A DNA stretch of 64,000 nt, taken from Caenorhabditis elegans (taxonomy: Eukaryota > Nematoda > Chromadorea > Rhabditida > Rhabditidae). Below, in pieces: positions 37,517-48,646 of the stretch. The position numbers and the translations under genes were made by a program. Below the pieces are notes generated by a model, which was given only the letters and a program-made list of their open reading frames with translations, was not told the DNA's origin and ran no database searches. The first letter of the stretch is position 1. Each line of letters opens with the position of its first letter. Where the stretch lies: contig NC_003281.10 of the NCBI RefSeq assembly GCF_000002985.6, forward strand, positions 6,200,001 to 6,264,000, given 5' to 3'.

Positions 37517-39782
37517 TCACTTATTCAAGTATACAATAATATCTCCGATAAGTTCCAATGAAGCAGATGGGTCATCTTTAACAGTAGTAAATTTTCCATG
37601 GAATGCAAGGAACTTCATCAAGTTTTCATGTGATCTGGATTCTTTCAACAACTGAACAAGAGCATCTACAAAGATTGTTGCTTCATTCCATTTGCGAATA
37701 TCTTGAGTACTAACTCCAAATGCTTCAATTACAGGTTCAATATATTCAAGTCCGCTGTAGAAAGAATCAATAAATTGACACTTGGCATTTATCACATCCA
37801 AATTATCGATTTCCAATAACATTTGCATTGCCAAAAATACTTCTTGATAGCTTTCATCAGTTGTTACCAATTTATCAAGATCTTGGAAAAGGGCTGAAAC
37901 GAACTGAGGATACGGTGGAGGCCCATTGTTCAGATATAATGCATTTGAGAAGGCAGTCCAAACATCCAACCATCTTTTGTCACGAGATAGTTTTGAGAAC
38001 GTTTTGATGTTTTGCAAGGATTCGAGAGGGTTTGTAGTTCGATACAAATCTCTGACAGTTCGAATCATCGTAATTAGTTCTAATCGGTAGAGGAAATATC
38101 CAAAATTCCCTTCAGAGCCTTAAATATCGCATCTCCTTCTTCTTTATCAGTTGTGTCATGGTTAAAATAGATCTTCAAATGGATCAAACGCTTTTCTTCG
38201 TTTTCAAGGTTTGTAACATCCATTGTCATATCACTCCGCTTAACTTTTTTCTTGAATAGTGCCTCAACAATAGTCTTCAGTCCTACAAAGTTTGAGATAG
38301 TGATATCTTCTATGAAGCTAGTCATATAATCAATTCCTTTGGTCTTTGTGTATTCAAATAATATTCTACCAGTTGGTACGTCTTCTTGAGAGAAAAATTT
38401 GAAGAATGGAATATATCCAGGTACACCTGTTGTCTCATCAGTTTGATTGAGGAGCAGAGTAATGTCAAATGCTAGTGGCAGAAGATCTTTGAATGTTGGA
38501 TATGCTTGAAATGCATGCGTCATTTGACTACACTTGGTTTTTGCATTTCCCACTGAGCCATTCAAGTTCTTGATCAATCGTGCTCCAGCTATCATGGCAT
38601 TCTTCACACCTTCCAGACCTCCAACCCGTGTTAGAACTGGCTTTGATGAATTGGCAAACCTTGTTTTGAACTCATAATTGTTGATTTCATTCCAAATATT
38701 TCCCAATGTCTCTAATACTTTCTCATCTCTTGAAGGCTTTGATCCATCAACTGAAATTGGACCTCCTTCAATTCCATTGAAAATCGCAAGATCCTGTTCA
38801 TTAATTAGCTGGCTAGAAGCTAGTCGATGAATAATTGATGGATTAAATGATGAATCGATCTTCAGAGTTCCTTCAAATCCTTTCTTGAAAATATTGAGCA
38901 TTCTTACAGTTTGATCTGCGTCTCCCATTGATTTGAAAAGTCTGTTCTCGTAGATCTTCAAAACCGCATAATCTCTGAAGTACATTCTATCGACTTGCCA
39001 TGGAATTGAATCCAAAATATCTCCGAGTGCTCCAAACTTCTCAGGTCCAATTGCATGATGACAGAGAAGTGAAAGTTCATTCAAATTGTCTCTTTTTTGT
39101 TCACCCGGGAATTCGTTTTCAGTCCATTCACTTATAAATTCACGTAGATCAGTTCCATTTGAGTATCCTTCTCTTGTGAAATTATTTGCAACCATGCTAA
39201 TACCTATATCTCTAATTGAGAATGCCACATTTCGAGTAGTATTTAAAAAATCATCCAAAATTGTTGAGATTATTTTAATTAACCATGGTTGAAGAACTAA
39301 TGCATCCGGTTCATTGATGTTCAATATGGAATCCATTCGTTTTAATGAAACATCTCCATTTTTGATTTCCCATCTAGTCAGTTCAAATACACTAATAATT
39401 TGTTCATATATTGCTTCAGGAATTGATTTTGCAGAAACAATAGCTCCATTAAATGGATTGCTTATATCAAATCCCCCAGTTAGATAAAGCTCTTTGAGTG
39501 CCACGTAAAAGCGAAGAATATCCGTTCCTTGAAAGGCATTGAGAGCATCGATTGTTTCAGGTTTCGGGTCTTGAAGGCTCTCTGGAATGCATAAAACTGG
39601 GAATAATGTCAGTTGAATAAGTCAATAGGGTATTCCTAACAAGATGCTCATAGAGCTCAAAAAACTACTTACCAACTGATTTTCCGAGCAATGAACTTCC
39701 AATTATTATAGAAAAAATAACGGAAAACACTGAAAAATTGCAAATACAACCTCTTTGAAAATAATCAGAACTTACACCTCAT
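37517..39782 (-). pseudogene. WSN-domain protein, copy 2, single-base frameshift
   Basis: Exons 39776-39782 (ATGAGGT), 39673-39729 and 37517-39581. The N-terminus is a good signal peptide (MRLFSVIFSIIIGSSLLG), followed by SVESLQDPKPE and the WSN domain (ALKELYLTGGF, FELTRWEIKNGD). The frame stays open to ILDISSTD, then meets TAG at about 38080; the downstream frame (MIRTVRDLYRTTNPL onward) continues the homology in the +1 frame. Against copy 3 the alignment length fits loss of one base. No GT/AG pair is available for an intron. A TGA before GYG (37517) replaces a residue present in copy 3, just before a GTAAGT donor, so the tail also looks eroded. It could still be expressed as a ~510-aa truncated protein. 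Confidence 0.72.
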
Positions 39783-40827
39783 GTAACTTTAGAAAATGGA
39801 AAATTGAATACAAAATGAACTTCTAAACGGAAGAATGTCTCTTTTTGAAGGCATATAAATTTCCATATTTTTCAGGGAAAATTTGCATTTTATGAGAGAA
39901 TCTGCAAGAAAGCGATGAAAAATGTTTCTGGAATTTCAATACTGAATAAGAAAAATATGGATTTTTTCAATTCGATTTTCAAGATAATAAGGACACAATT
40001 GTTTGAAAAGTTACGAAGAACACATATATGTATGTTGAAAAAGAAAATTGAAAAAAAAACACATTAAAATATTGTTTTTATTTGAAAAGAGGAATGAATC
40101 CATCAGAAGTTGGAAGTCAGCTTCAATTATCAATTTTCATTTTCTGAAAACTGTTGCCTTCACTCTTCTTCGCATCCTATAACTTTTTAAACCTAGAAAG
40201 GATAATGTTCTGTATTTAGTTGACTTATGCTTTTCAATCTTAAAACTAATAAAAACGAACTTCAATATCTCCCACTACTGAGCAAACTGTATAACATGCA
40301 AGTCAGTTTGCTTGGCTGGTACTGTAGAAGTTACTCCAAATGAAAGTTATTATTCTGAAACTCTCATAATCTGATCGTGACGTTACTTATTATTTTTGTT
40401 ACAGTTTTCCCATCCGTCACCGAAGACCAATAGCCACAGTTAGGCCATAAATCTTGGTACATGTCAGAATGTGGCGATGGAGGTGCAAGTTGTATTGTTC
40501 CCATTCCTTCATATCTCGATCGATAACTGGGTCAAAGTATCGTATACTGGTTGGTAAAGAGGGGTGGCTTACACATCGAGCGTTTATGATGAGATTATCC
40601 GGTTGCCATTAGAATAGTCATTCATTCTACATTTTCAGTCAGCTGGAGGTCTCACCTCTTGTCTTTCTTTGTCTTTTCCATATCAAACTCCCTTTCCCTT
40701 GTTTGAATGATTATGTATTTTGAGGTTCATCGAACTTTGTCTGACTTGCATTTTCTTTGCTGCTCTTTATCTTTTAATTCTTCATTTTATTCTAGTAATT
40801 CTCAGCACTTCTTTGCACAACCTCAAA
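39783..40827. other. Divergent intergenic region between WSN copy 2 and the Ser-rich gene
   Basis: 1,045 bp, AT-rich, with promoters for both directions. An ATTCTCAG acceptor at about 40797-40804 probably receives a spliced leader for the plus-strand gene. No other feature was recognised. Confidence 0.45.
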
Positions 40828-41448
40828 ATGTCGTTCACCCCGGAGCTCAATATGGCAGTCTGCGAATTCAATTTGGATTCAGGATGCAATGCCAAAGAAT
40901 CGCTCATTGAAATGGCGAACAACAAGATCTCATTGGAAACTTTCAAAGAGCACAATATCAAGGCACTCACCATGAAATATGTCAACTCAGAGAGTATGAT
41001 GTGGGAAGCAAGAAAAATTGTTAGAATTATTTCTCGCCTTGAAGCGGATGAACATCAGTCCAGAGTTGCTCCAAAAAGGTCAAGAAGTCCTGGATCTACA
41101 TCCCCATCTGCATCGAACTCTTCATCTTCTTCAAGTGAACTCTCATTTGATATGTTCTCGTCTAAAAGAACCGTCCCAATGAAAGTCACTTCAAAGCCAA
41201 AAAGAGTGATTGCTCAAGCTTCACGGACCATGAAGCCACATCAGCAAGAGTCTCGTCAAGAATCCGCTGAAAAAGATCGAGCCAATGATGAGAAGTTGAA
41301 AAAGTTCATTGAGAGCAGAAAACTGAAAGAGCAAGCAAAGAAGGCTGCAAACATCCAAAAATGCAACGAAGTAAAGGAAGCTGTCATGTTTCCAGCCAAG
41401 AGAATGAAGAAACGTCAGCTCGAGCAGTACGCCTACAGATTCAAGTAA
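40828..41448 (+). CDS. Intronless Ser/Lys-rich protein, unrecognised (206 aa)
   Basis: The open frame extends further upstream, but only through a TTG and a hydrophobic run lacking ATG. The first ATG (40828, MSFTPELNMAVCEFNLDSG) follows an acceptor-like ATTCTCAG, so I place the start there. Residues 1-75 are a compact globular-looking region (WEARKIVRIISRLEAD). Residues 80-115 are Ser/Pro-rich with a run of serines. The rest is basic and helical (DEKLKKFIESRKLKEQAKKAAN) and ends MKKRQLEQYAYRFK. Several Arg/Lys clusters suggest a nuclear protein. No family was recognised. AATAAA at 41561-41566. It sits between WSN copies on the opposite strand and has no intron, which could mean a retrocopy or simply a small gene. 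Confidence 0.72.
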   Translation: MSFTPELNMAVCEFNLDSGCNAKESLIEMANNKISLETFKEHNIKALTMKYVNSESMMWEARKIVRIISRLEADEHQSRVAPKRSRSPGSTSPSASNSSSSSSELSFDMFSSKRTVPMKVTSKPKRVIAQASRTMKPHQQESRQESAEKDRANDEKLKKFIESRKLKEQAKKAANIQKCNEVKEAVMFPAKRMKKRQLEQYAYRFK

Positions 41449-41817
41449 TCTAATTGTGTTCCTACGTTACCTAACTATTCATCTTATCAAATATTTTTCT
41501 AATTTCCAAAATTACTAATTATTTTGTACCGGGTTTATATTGTCAATAATTGTGTGCTTTAATAAAATTTTGTACCTTACATGTGAAAGTGTCATGTGGG
41601 TTTTGCGAGTGGTGAGAATCTTTATAAAAACTCTTGGCCAAACAAAGTCTAACTTTGGAAAAGAATTATTTGAATTTTAAATGGATTGTCAGTGGTAAAT
41701 TCTCAAATATCACAATTTGGAACGATGGCCCAACCAAAAGTTTTTCCGCGTATTTTATGTATTTAATCAAAAATCGTCATAAAGTTATCAATAATTTATT
41801 CAATTAAATTGAATGAG
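41449..41817. other. Convergent 3' intergenic region
   Basis: 369 bp between the Ser-rich gene (AATAAA at 41561-41566) and WSN copy 3. Only 3' UTR sequence is expected; nothing else is seen. Confidence 0.45.
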
Positions 41818-44552
41818 TCAGAAGAAAGGAAGAACGTTGTCGCTTGCCGTTATTGTCCAGGGGTTCCTGAAGTTTAACAAATTGAGTATTTTTTTAAATC
41901 TACCTAAACGTGTTTCAAACTTACTGTATCCATTCTTTTCCAAATAAACTATCATATCACCAATTTTGTCAACTGAATTATTCGGGTTGTTTACATCAGT
42001 TGTGTAGCTATTGTGGTAACCGAGAAACTTTTTCAGATTTTCCAACGATCCTGATGCTTTCAACAATTGGACAAGGGCATCTACAGAAATTGTTGCTTCA
42101 TTCCAACGGTGAATATCACTCGTGATCACTCCGAATTCTTCGATTGAATTGTCAATGTTTTGAAGTCCTGTGTAGAAGGAATCGATGAATTTGCATTTTG
42201 CAGTGATCACTTCCGGTTTCTCCATTTCCATGAGCATTTGCAGTGCCAGAAATACTTCTCGGTAGCTTCCATTCGATTTTATAATTTTATAAAGATCTTG
42301 GAAGAGGGCTGCAAGAGATAGAGGATATGATGGAGGCCCATTGTTCAAGTTGTGGATCGCCCTGAATGCAGACCATGAATCCAGCCATCTCGCATCTCTT
42401 GATAATTTTGAAATGTCAGAGAGCAACATGAAGATACTTGCAGAGTTACTGGATCGGTAAATGTCTCGAACAGTTTTCAGAATTTCATTGAGATCCTCAT
42501 TAGTGGATGAAATATCTCGAATACTTTGGAGCGCCGAACGAACTTTTTTCCCGATTTCTTCAGTTGTAGTAACATCGAAATATTTTCTCAAGTTCCTTAC
42601 TAATATTCTATCATCGTCAAGTTTTGAGACATAATCTCTGAACTTGTTTAATCGAATCTTCTCCTTAGCAAGAACTTCCATTAGAGTCCCAAATCCTGAA
42701 GTTTTCGAAAAATTTATTGCTCCGAAAAATGTCTGCATAGTTTCTAGAGATTTAGTCTTCGTAGACTCGAATATCATATTTGATGGTGTGAACTTCTGCT
42801 CAAAGACTAAGCTGAAAAGAAGCTGAGATCCAGTGACTCCCTCTGTATTGGTAGTTCTGTTAAGAAGCATGGTGATGTCAAAAGCCAATGGGAGAAGCTC
42901 TTTGAAATGTGGAAAAGCTTGGAAAGTTTGAATCAACTGATTGTATTTTAGTTTTGCGTTTTCCACGGAGCCATCAAAATTCTTAATCAGTCTTGCTCCA
43001 GCAATCAATGCACTCTTGGCACCTTCCAAACCTCCAATTTCATTGATGATTGGTCTTGCTGCATTTACAAATCTGGTTTTCAGTTCTTTATTCCCAATTT
43101 CCGCCCAAATCTTCGACAAGTTATTCAGAGTCTTTTCATGTCTTGTTGTGTTTTTAGATCCTGGTTGTGATCCGTCGAATATCTGAAGATCTTGAGAAGA
43201 AAGAAGATCTATTGATGCAAGACGATTTATAATTGAATCTTTAACATCTTTCGTTGCAGTGACGTTCATAAAACCATCTCGAATAAAAAATCAACATTTG
43301 CACTGTTTGATCCGAATTAGCAATGGCTTCTCCTACACGATGTTCGTAAAAATACAAAAATTCGGAATCTTTTCTATACATTCCGTTCATCTGGAATGGT
43401 ATTATCTCAAGAAAGTCACCCAATTTTCCGAAATTTTCAGGGCCAAGAGTATGATGGCAAGTAACTAAAACTTCGACCAAATTAGCTTTGTGCACTTCTT
43501 CTGGTAATTCTGCATTGAGCCAAGTATTAATATAAGTTCGAAGAACAGTTCCATTTATGTAGCTCTCCCTAGAGAATTTATCCTTTACTAGTTTCGCTCC
43601 AAGTTCTCGAATGGAAAATGCCACGTTTCGAGTGTTCCTAGAGCTCGCTTGAATTGTAGTAGCAAGTTGAATTAGCCATGGTTCACGAGGCAATACAGAA
43701 GGCTCGTTGAGTGCAATAATTCCTTCTAACCGTTTCAAAGAAGAATCTCCATTTTTAATTTCCCATCTTGTCAATTCAAATGCTCGTATCAATTGTTGAT
43801 AAACAATATCAGGAATCGACAGTTGTGAAAGAATAATACTATTGAATGGAAGGCTCTTTGAAAATCCACCAGTGAGGTAAAGTTCTTTGAGTGCTTCATA
43901 GAAACCGAGAATATTCATTCCCCGAAATTCATTCAGACCAGGTATTGCTTTAGGGTCTGGGTCTTGGAGACTGCCTGGAATGGAATTGGGGTTTATTGAA
44001 ATTTTAAGGATAATTCAGAACAAAGTCAGAACAAGACAATACATAAATTTTAGAAATATCTGGAAATATTTCCCAACCTTGAAAGTGTCTAAATTTGTTG
44101 TCAGAAAGTAAACTAACCAGCAATAGCCACTCGATGTAATACTCCAATGAAGACAATTGCGGAGAGTACTGTAATTTTCCATTTCTTTTTTCATCCACTT
44201 TCTACGCTATCCTTCAAGTTGGAAAATTACTACTACTATAGAGCTAAATCGTTTTGAAAACAATTTAAAGTTTTGAGAATTTTTATTTGCTGTCAAAAAG
44301 TGACAATTACTCAGTTTTTGCAACTCATAATTTTGGAAGTCGACCAAAAAATGTTTTTCATTGCTTTGGATCTCTAAGCTCATATTTTTCAAAATTTTGG
44401 CAATTTGCCAAAACTTCGACTGAAAAGGGGTTCCGAGTTTGACATTTTTGTAGATTTGTATAACCTGATAGTTTAAAAAATCCAGCTCACTGTAATTTAG
44501 AGCTTTTCCAAGAACTAGTTAGGTATCATCTTTTGAAAAACCTACCCTTCAT
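41818..44552 (-). pseudogene. WSN-domain protein, copy 3, single-base frameshift
   Basis: Exon 1 is 44546-44552 (ATGAAGG then GTAGGT). Exon 2 is 44118-44168, giving signal peptide MKVLSAIVFIGVLHRVAIAG. Exon 3 runs from 43974. The WSN domain is clear (ALKELYLTGGF, FELTRWEIKNGD). The frame breaks at a run of six T (plus-strand A run 43285-43290): SDQTVQMLIF shifts, and homology resumes one frame over as GFMNVTATKDV. With five T the reading matches copy 2 residue for residue in length (ML-x-IF-x-x-GF). The rest is open to 41818, or to a stop near 41866 if the GTAAGT...CTTCAG pair (about 41876-41928) is a real 3' intron. It is a likely pseudogene or polymorphic null; a base-call error cannot be excluded from one sequence. 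Confidence 0.72.
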
Positions 44553-44829
44553 AATTTTACAGGAGGCAGTCGATTGGTAGAGAACAGAATAGGATCCCTC
44601 GAGAGTAGAAAACTTGCCTTATAAAGACGCCTAGATTCTCATATTTTGCATAACTTGAAACGAATCTTACAGAAATTTCCCATTGTTTTATTTTGTTTCA
44701 CGAATAAAAATATGTTAAACAAATATGCAAAAATAATAAGGGGCAATAACAGGGACAAGTGGAGAAAGTGAAAAGAGTATCGATTTGAAGTGTGTATAAA
44801 ACATTTTTTAAATAGAGCCAAATCCAAAA

Positions 44830-45819
44830 TCAGTTCTCCTGATCCTCTTTGTCATCTAACTTTGTCGGATCCAATTTGAGCGCCTTGATTTGTTTTCTGT
44901 TATCACTGTCGATTTGTCGATTTTCCATTTCCATTCTGAAAAGTTGAATAAGTAATTAAAAATTAGAACAAAGTATTTTGTCTTACCTATAATTATTGGT
45001 AACCATGCTGACCCATGACTGTTCCAATTGTTTTACTTTTTCTCCTGCCTTCAACTGTGCCATTTTTCGATTCGCATGAACTTCCATGACGGCTTCTTTC
45101 GTTTTTCGGAGTTCTTTCTCGGCATGTGTTAGAAGATCTTCCATAACTTTGTTTCTCTGAAGATAACTCTCAGCAGCGTATTCATCCATAAGTTCCAGAT
45201 TGATCTGGCGCATCAGAAGATGCTCATTTTGAGCTTTTGCATTGCGAAGAACCTGAAAACGAATATTATGATGTATTTTTTAATTAGTAGTTGCCTTTAT
45301 TGATTCATTGAAATTTATCTACTAACCTTCGCCCAAAGTTTTCTATCAACTCCCTTAACAGCAGATGGAGCAGGAAGTTCACAACGACTCATATCCAACT
45401 TTCCCATCTCTTCTTTCTTTTTCATTCGATCCATTTCTTTGAGCATACACTTTGTGAGAAAAGCATCATAGTCGGGCACTGGAAGATGTGTCAAGTAATT
45501 TTTCGTTGGACGGAATGTCTGAAAACATTAAATTTTCCATATATGGCGGAATTGGCAGAAGTAATGAACCTTGCACTCATGCTCCACAAGTTTCATTGCG
45601 AGCTGTCGATCCGCCTCGTTGTACTCTGTGTCAAGGTAAGGAAGAGCATCGACAAGAACCTGAAAATAGTCATTTTACACTGAAACTAGTAGTTTAAACT
45701 ACTTAAAAACTTGGATAGGTGGATAAAATTGATTTTAGAATCTCAAAAATATTTACCTGATCATCCTGCAACTGACTAGAACCACTTCCACCGGTAAGTG
45801 CTAACGGTTTGGAGCTCAT
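44830..45819 (-). CDS. BCAS2/SPF27, pre-mRNA splicing factor of the PRP19 complex
   Basis: SPF27 (BCAS2) is a core helical subunit of the PRP19/NineTeen complex needed for spliceosome activation. About five exons from ATG 45819 to TGA 44830 give roughly 237 aa, near the human length of 225. Family landmarks: VLVDALPYLDTEYNE near the N-terminus, YLTHLPVPDYDAFLT, then a long coiled coil (LRNAKAQNEHLLMRQINLEL ... KVKQLEQSWVSMVTNNYR) and an acidic end DKEDQEN. An acceptor TTTCAG lies 9 bp upstream of the ATG, fitting trans-splicing. gen-1 lies 458 bp upstream in the same orientation, so the two may be in one operon. The downstream ~280 bp holds only 3' UTR. Confidence 0.92.
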
Positions 45820-46277
45820 CACGTGAACCTGAAATTGTTCTGTCGAAATAATGAACTTCTGAGATTAGAGATAAAGATTAACATGAATTAACACTTCGAA
45901 AATAAAAACCAAGAAACATTGACTTTTTGAATTATTTCTCAATCAAATTACTTGTGTTCAATCAAATCATATTACAATTGAGACGAGCAATAAGCAAAAA
46001 AAAGTCGAATAGAAACTATTACGGCCGGATTTAAAAAAAAGAAGTTTTCAACGGGAACCATTTTTTCGAGAATCAAAAGGGGAATTTTCAATTTTCAACG
46101 GGATTTTTGGAGAAAAAGAGTGGGAAATAGTACAAAAAAGTGGAAGGATCCTTCGGAATGTGTGTGAGACAAATGTTGGATAAAAATGAGAGGATGTATA
46201 CTGTGTGAATTGGGGGTTTAAAATTATGAATTTTTAAATTCGAAATATGAGTAATTTGGATGAACTTTTTTTGTATA
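45820..46277 (-). other. Spacer between gen-1 and the BCAS2 gene
   Basis: 458 bp on the common transcribed strand. It is longer than the ~100 bp typical of C. elegans operon spacers, so it could hold either gen-1's 3' UTR and an internal promoter or a long intercistronic region. No gene is seen. Confidence 0.4.
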
Positions 46278-48147
46278 TTAATCCGAGTCGCCAAGTTCGA
46301 TGACATCAGTGGGATATGGCTTGAAGGCACTGCAATAAAACCGTTTAATTGTTTTTTTTTAACGGGAAACAAACTTTAAAAATAAGTTATTTTGCACGAA
46401 AATATTAATTTTGAGTGATTTCGAAATAGATTTTTCGTTTTACAATTTTTATTGTCAAATGTTCATAATTTTTCCAACAAAGTCTCACCGTATTTTTACA
46501 GATCGCTTTCTGTCTGGAACCTGTCGTTTCGCATGGTGTTGTAAAATTTGTGGAGATTCTGATCGTTTTCGTTTTCTCATCCAAGTATTATTTGCAGAAA
46601 TGTAGTCTTCAAGTGATTCACATGGCTCTACGATCGGTGTGAAATTCTTCGATTTGGTGGCAGCAAAGAAATCAGGAATTCGAGTTTGAGCCTGGAAATA
46701 TATACATTTTTGTGAATATTCTAAAATTATTTGCTCACCACAGTTGTCGTCAGATGCACTTTTCTCCGAATACTAAGAGCTAATTCTTTCTGTGTTCTTG
46801 TTGCTGGCCAACCACATTCCTTCATCATAATCTCTGCGACTTGTTGAAAATTTGCAGCTCTTGGAATAATTTTCGGAATTTCACTTGATACGGGTGGCCG
46901 AAGATACATCGTAATTGCATTGCTGAAAATTAAAAAAAAAATAGATACAGCAACTTCTAATAAAAACTAACTGTACGGCATCACAATTAGGAAATCCAAC
47001 AGGAAAATTATACTTTTTTCGTCGTAAACGAAGCTTCCGTTGGGTGTCTTCTGAACGAGCTGGAATTTCTTCGCGTACGTATGACCTGAATAATAATAAT
47101 AAAATATTCATAATAAACACAGTTAGAACAGCTTACGCAAAACGATCTAAAATCACATGAGGATCTATTTCTTCATTTCCGTCGTCACCAAATTCTCCCA
47201 GAATATCAAAAACCGAGACAATTCCAATGTTTTGAACACCACGTTGAAAATAGTCGCAACCGAGAAGAATTGCAGTTGAAATTAGATGAGGACGGGAGAC
47301 TTCTGAAACAACTTTTTAACGATTACTTTATTTTTTCAACGCTGAAAACTACTTACTTTTCTCCATAAACATTCTTCCCAGGGAAAGATGCATGATGTCA
47401 TGAAGACAAGCGGTGGAAGAAGTGCCGGCGGTAAAGTCAAATCTGTACAAATTCTTTCCGCCAAACAAAAAGTAATCGAAATCTGTCGTTATACAACCAC
47501 TTGTCACTCCGAGATCTTCTAACCGTGCACATTGAGCTTCACCATCTCCTGGAGCAATGATGACTTTTATCCCAAGTTCTGTGAGAAGAGCCTGGAATTT
47601 TTTTCTAATTTACAGGTTATAATATTTAAAAAAAAACATACATTTGTTTTGTACACATGATCCACTAAATTTGTAAACGGAGAGTCTCCAAAACTTCGCC
47701 TCTTTCGTGGCACAAATTCGTTCTGATCTTTCTGAAATTTTGAAGTTAATTTTCAAATACACGTTTTCACTCAATTCCTTCCTACCGATTCATGAGCAGA
47801 TGAACTTGCGTTAATATTGTCGAAAACAACAATAGGAATAATTTTTAGCTCCAAGAGGCGTTGGATTCTGCAAAAAAACGTTAGATATAGTAATTTCGGA
47901 ACATTTAAAATAATATTCTTACCTTGTGAAAAATGTGACCAGGTAGCTGTTAGGAGTTTGTTGATGATGAGCTTCACAGCCTTTCAGGCTTTCGTATAAC
48001 CAAATGTGGCCATCTGAACATTTTTTTTTTAAATTTGAAATTAAACTTTAATCACTCACCGATCGATAATGTCTTATCGCGCATGGTCTCATTTGGCACT
48101 TTTCGAACTACGTGGTTCGCCCACTCCCATATCCCGTTAATAGTCAT
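46278..48147 (-). CDS. gen-1: GEN-1 Holliday junction resolvase (XPG/FEN superfamily nuclease)
   Basis: GEN1 cuts Holliday junctions symmetrically in DNA repair. Exons from ATG 48147 to TAA 46278 give about 433 aa. XPG-N: MTINGIWEWANHVV, LSIDGHIWLYE and the VVFDN strand, holding the metal-binding aspartates. XPG-I: APGDGEAQCARLE and TTDFDYFLFGG, with the Glu and Asp cluster. The helix-two-turn-helix begins LLGCDYFQRGVQNIG, again with the conserved Asp. A chromodomain-like region may follow (290-349). The C-terminal tail contains QTRIPDFF (about 351-358), a match to the PCNA-interacting Q-x-x-h-x-x-F-F motif, then basic RKRKR and DRKRS patches, and ends in DVIELGDSD, which looks like a SUMO-interacting motif. 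An alternative readthrough of the last exon in another frame is phase-inconsistent. stt-3 is divergent, 499 bp away. Confidence 0.93.
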
Positions 48148-48646
48148 TCTAGTAGCATCTAAAAGTGAGGGAAATGAGGGAAAATTCGAAAAATAATCGA
48201 AAATAGAGGAAGAGAGGAGCCCGCGTCAGTTAATGTGCGCGTAAATCGACATGAGAGACGACGAGGGACGGGTCTCACCACGATCTTGCGTCTTTTGAAT
48301 TTGCCACGACTACACACCGTTGGAGAATGGCTCCAAATTGCTCGATTTCTTTTGTTTTTCATGCCATTTTACGATATCTTTGTGAGAAATACATTGAGAA
48401 TTTTTATTAGTAACATGAATAACATAAAATAATACATGAATGGAGCAAGTTGCGCTCAAAATATTAGGCTTTGTTTTAACCTTTCGTGTCCAAAAATCTA
48501 TTTAATGGTTATTGTTTTTTTCTGCAATCATTTGTGATGAGAAAAGCTATTTATTAAAAAACACAATTTCCAATATTCATTCCTTCCTATGACTATTTCG
48601 TCCACGTCAACTATATTCAAAACTCAAGAATTTCTCTTTTCAGGTA
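48148..48646. promoter_or_regulatory. Divergent promoter region, gen-1 / stt-3
   Basis: 499 bp between divergent ATGs. A TTTCTCTTTTCAG site ends at 48643, three bases before the stt-3 ATG, the usual layout for SL1 trans-splicing. No other element was recognised. Confidence 0.55.

Noticed and set aside
40720-40827. Upstream extension of the Ser-rich protein with a hydrophobic leader
   Set aside because: The extension starts on TTG, contains no ATG, and is crossed by a probable trans-splice acceptor.
44118-44185. ATG at about 44188 as start of WSN copy 3 with an extra-A frameshift
   Set aside because: A 7-nt exon at 44546-44552 with a GTAGGT donor gives an in-phase signal peptide, matching the structure of copies 1 and 2, so no frameshift is needed there.
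46088-46330. Alternative long reading of the last gen-1 exon (PSSHIPLMSSNLATR...)
   Set aside because: It is out of phase with the preceding exon; the in-phase reading ends DVIELGDSD.
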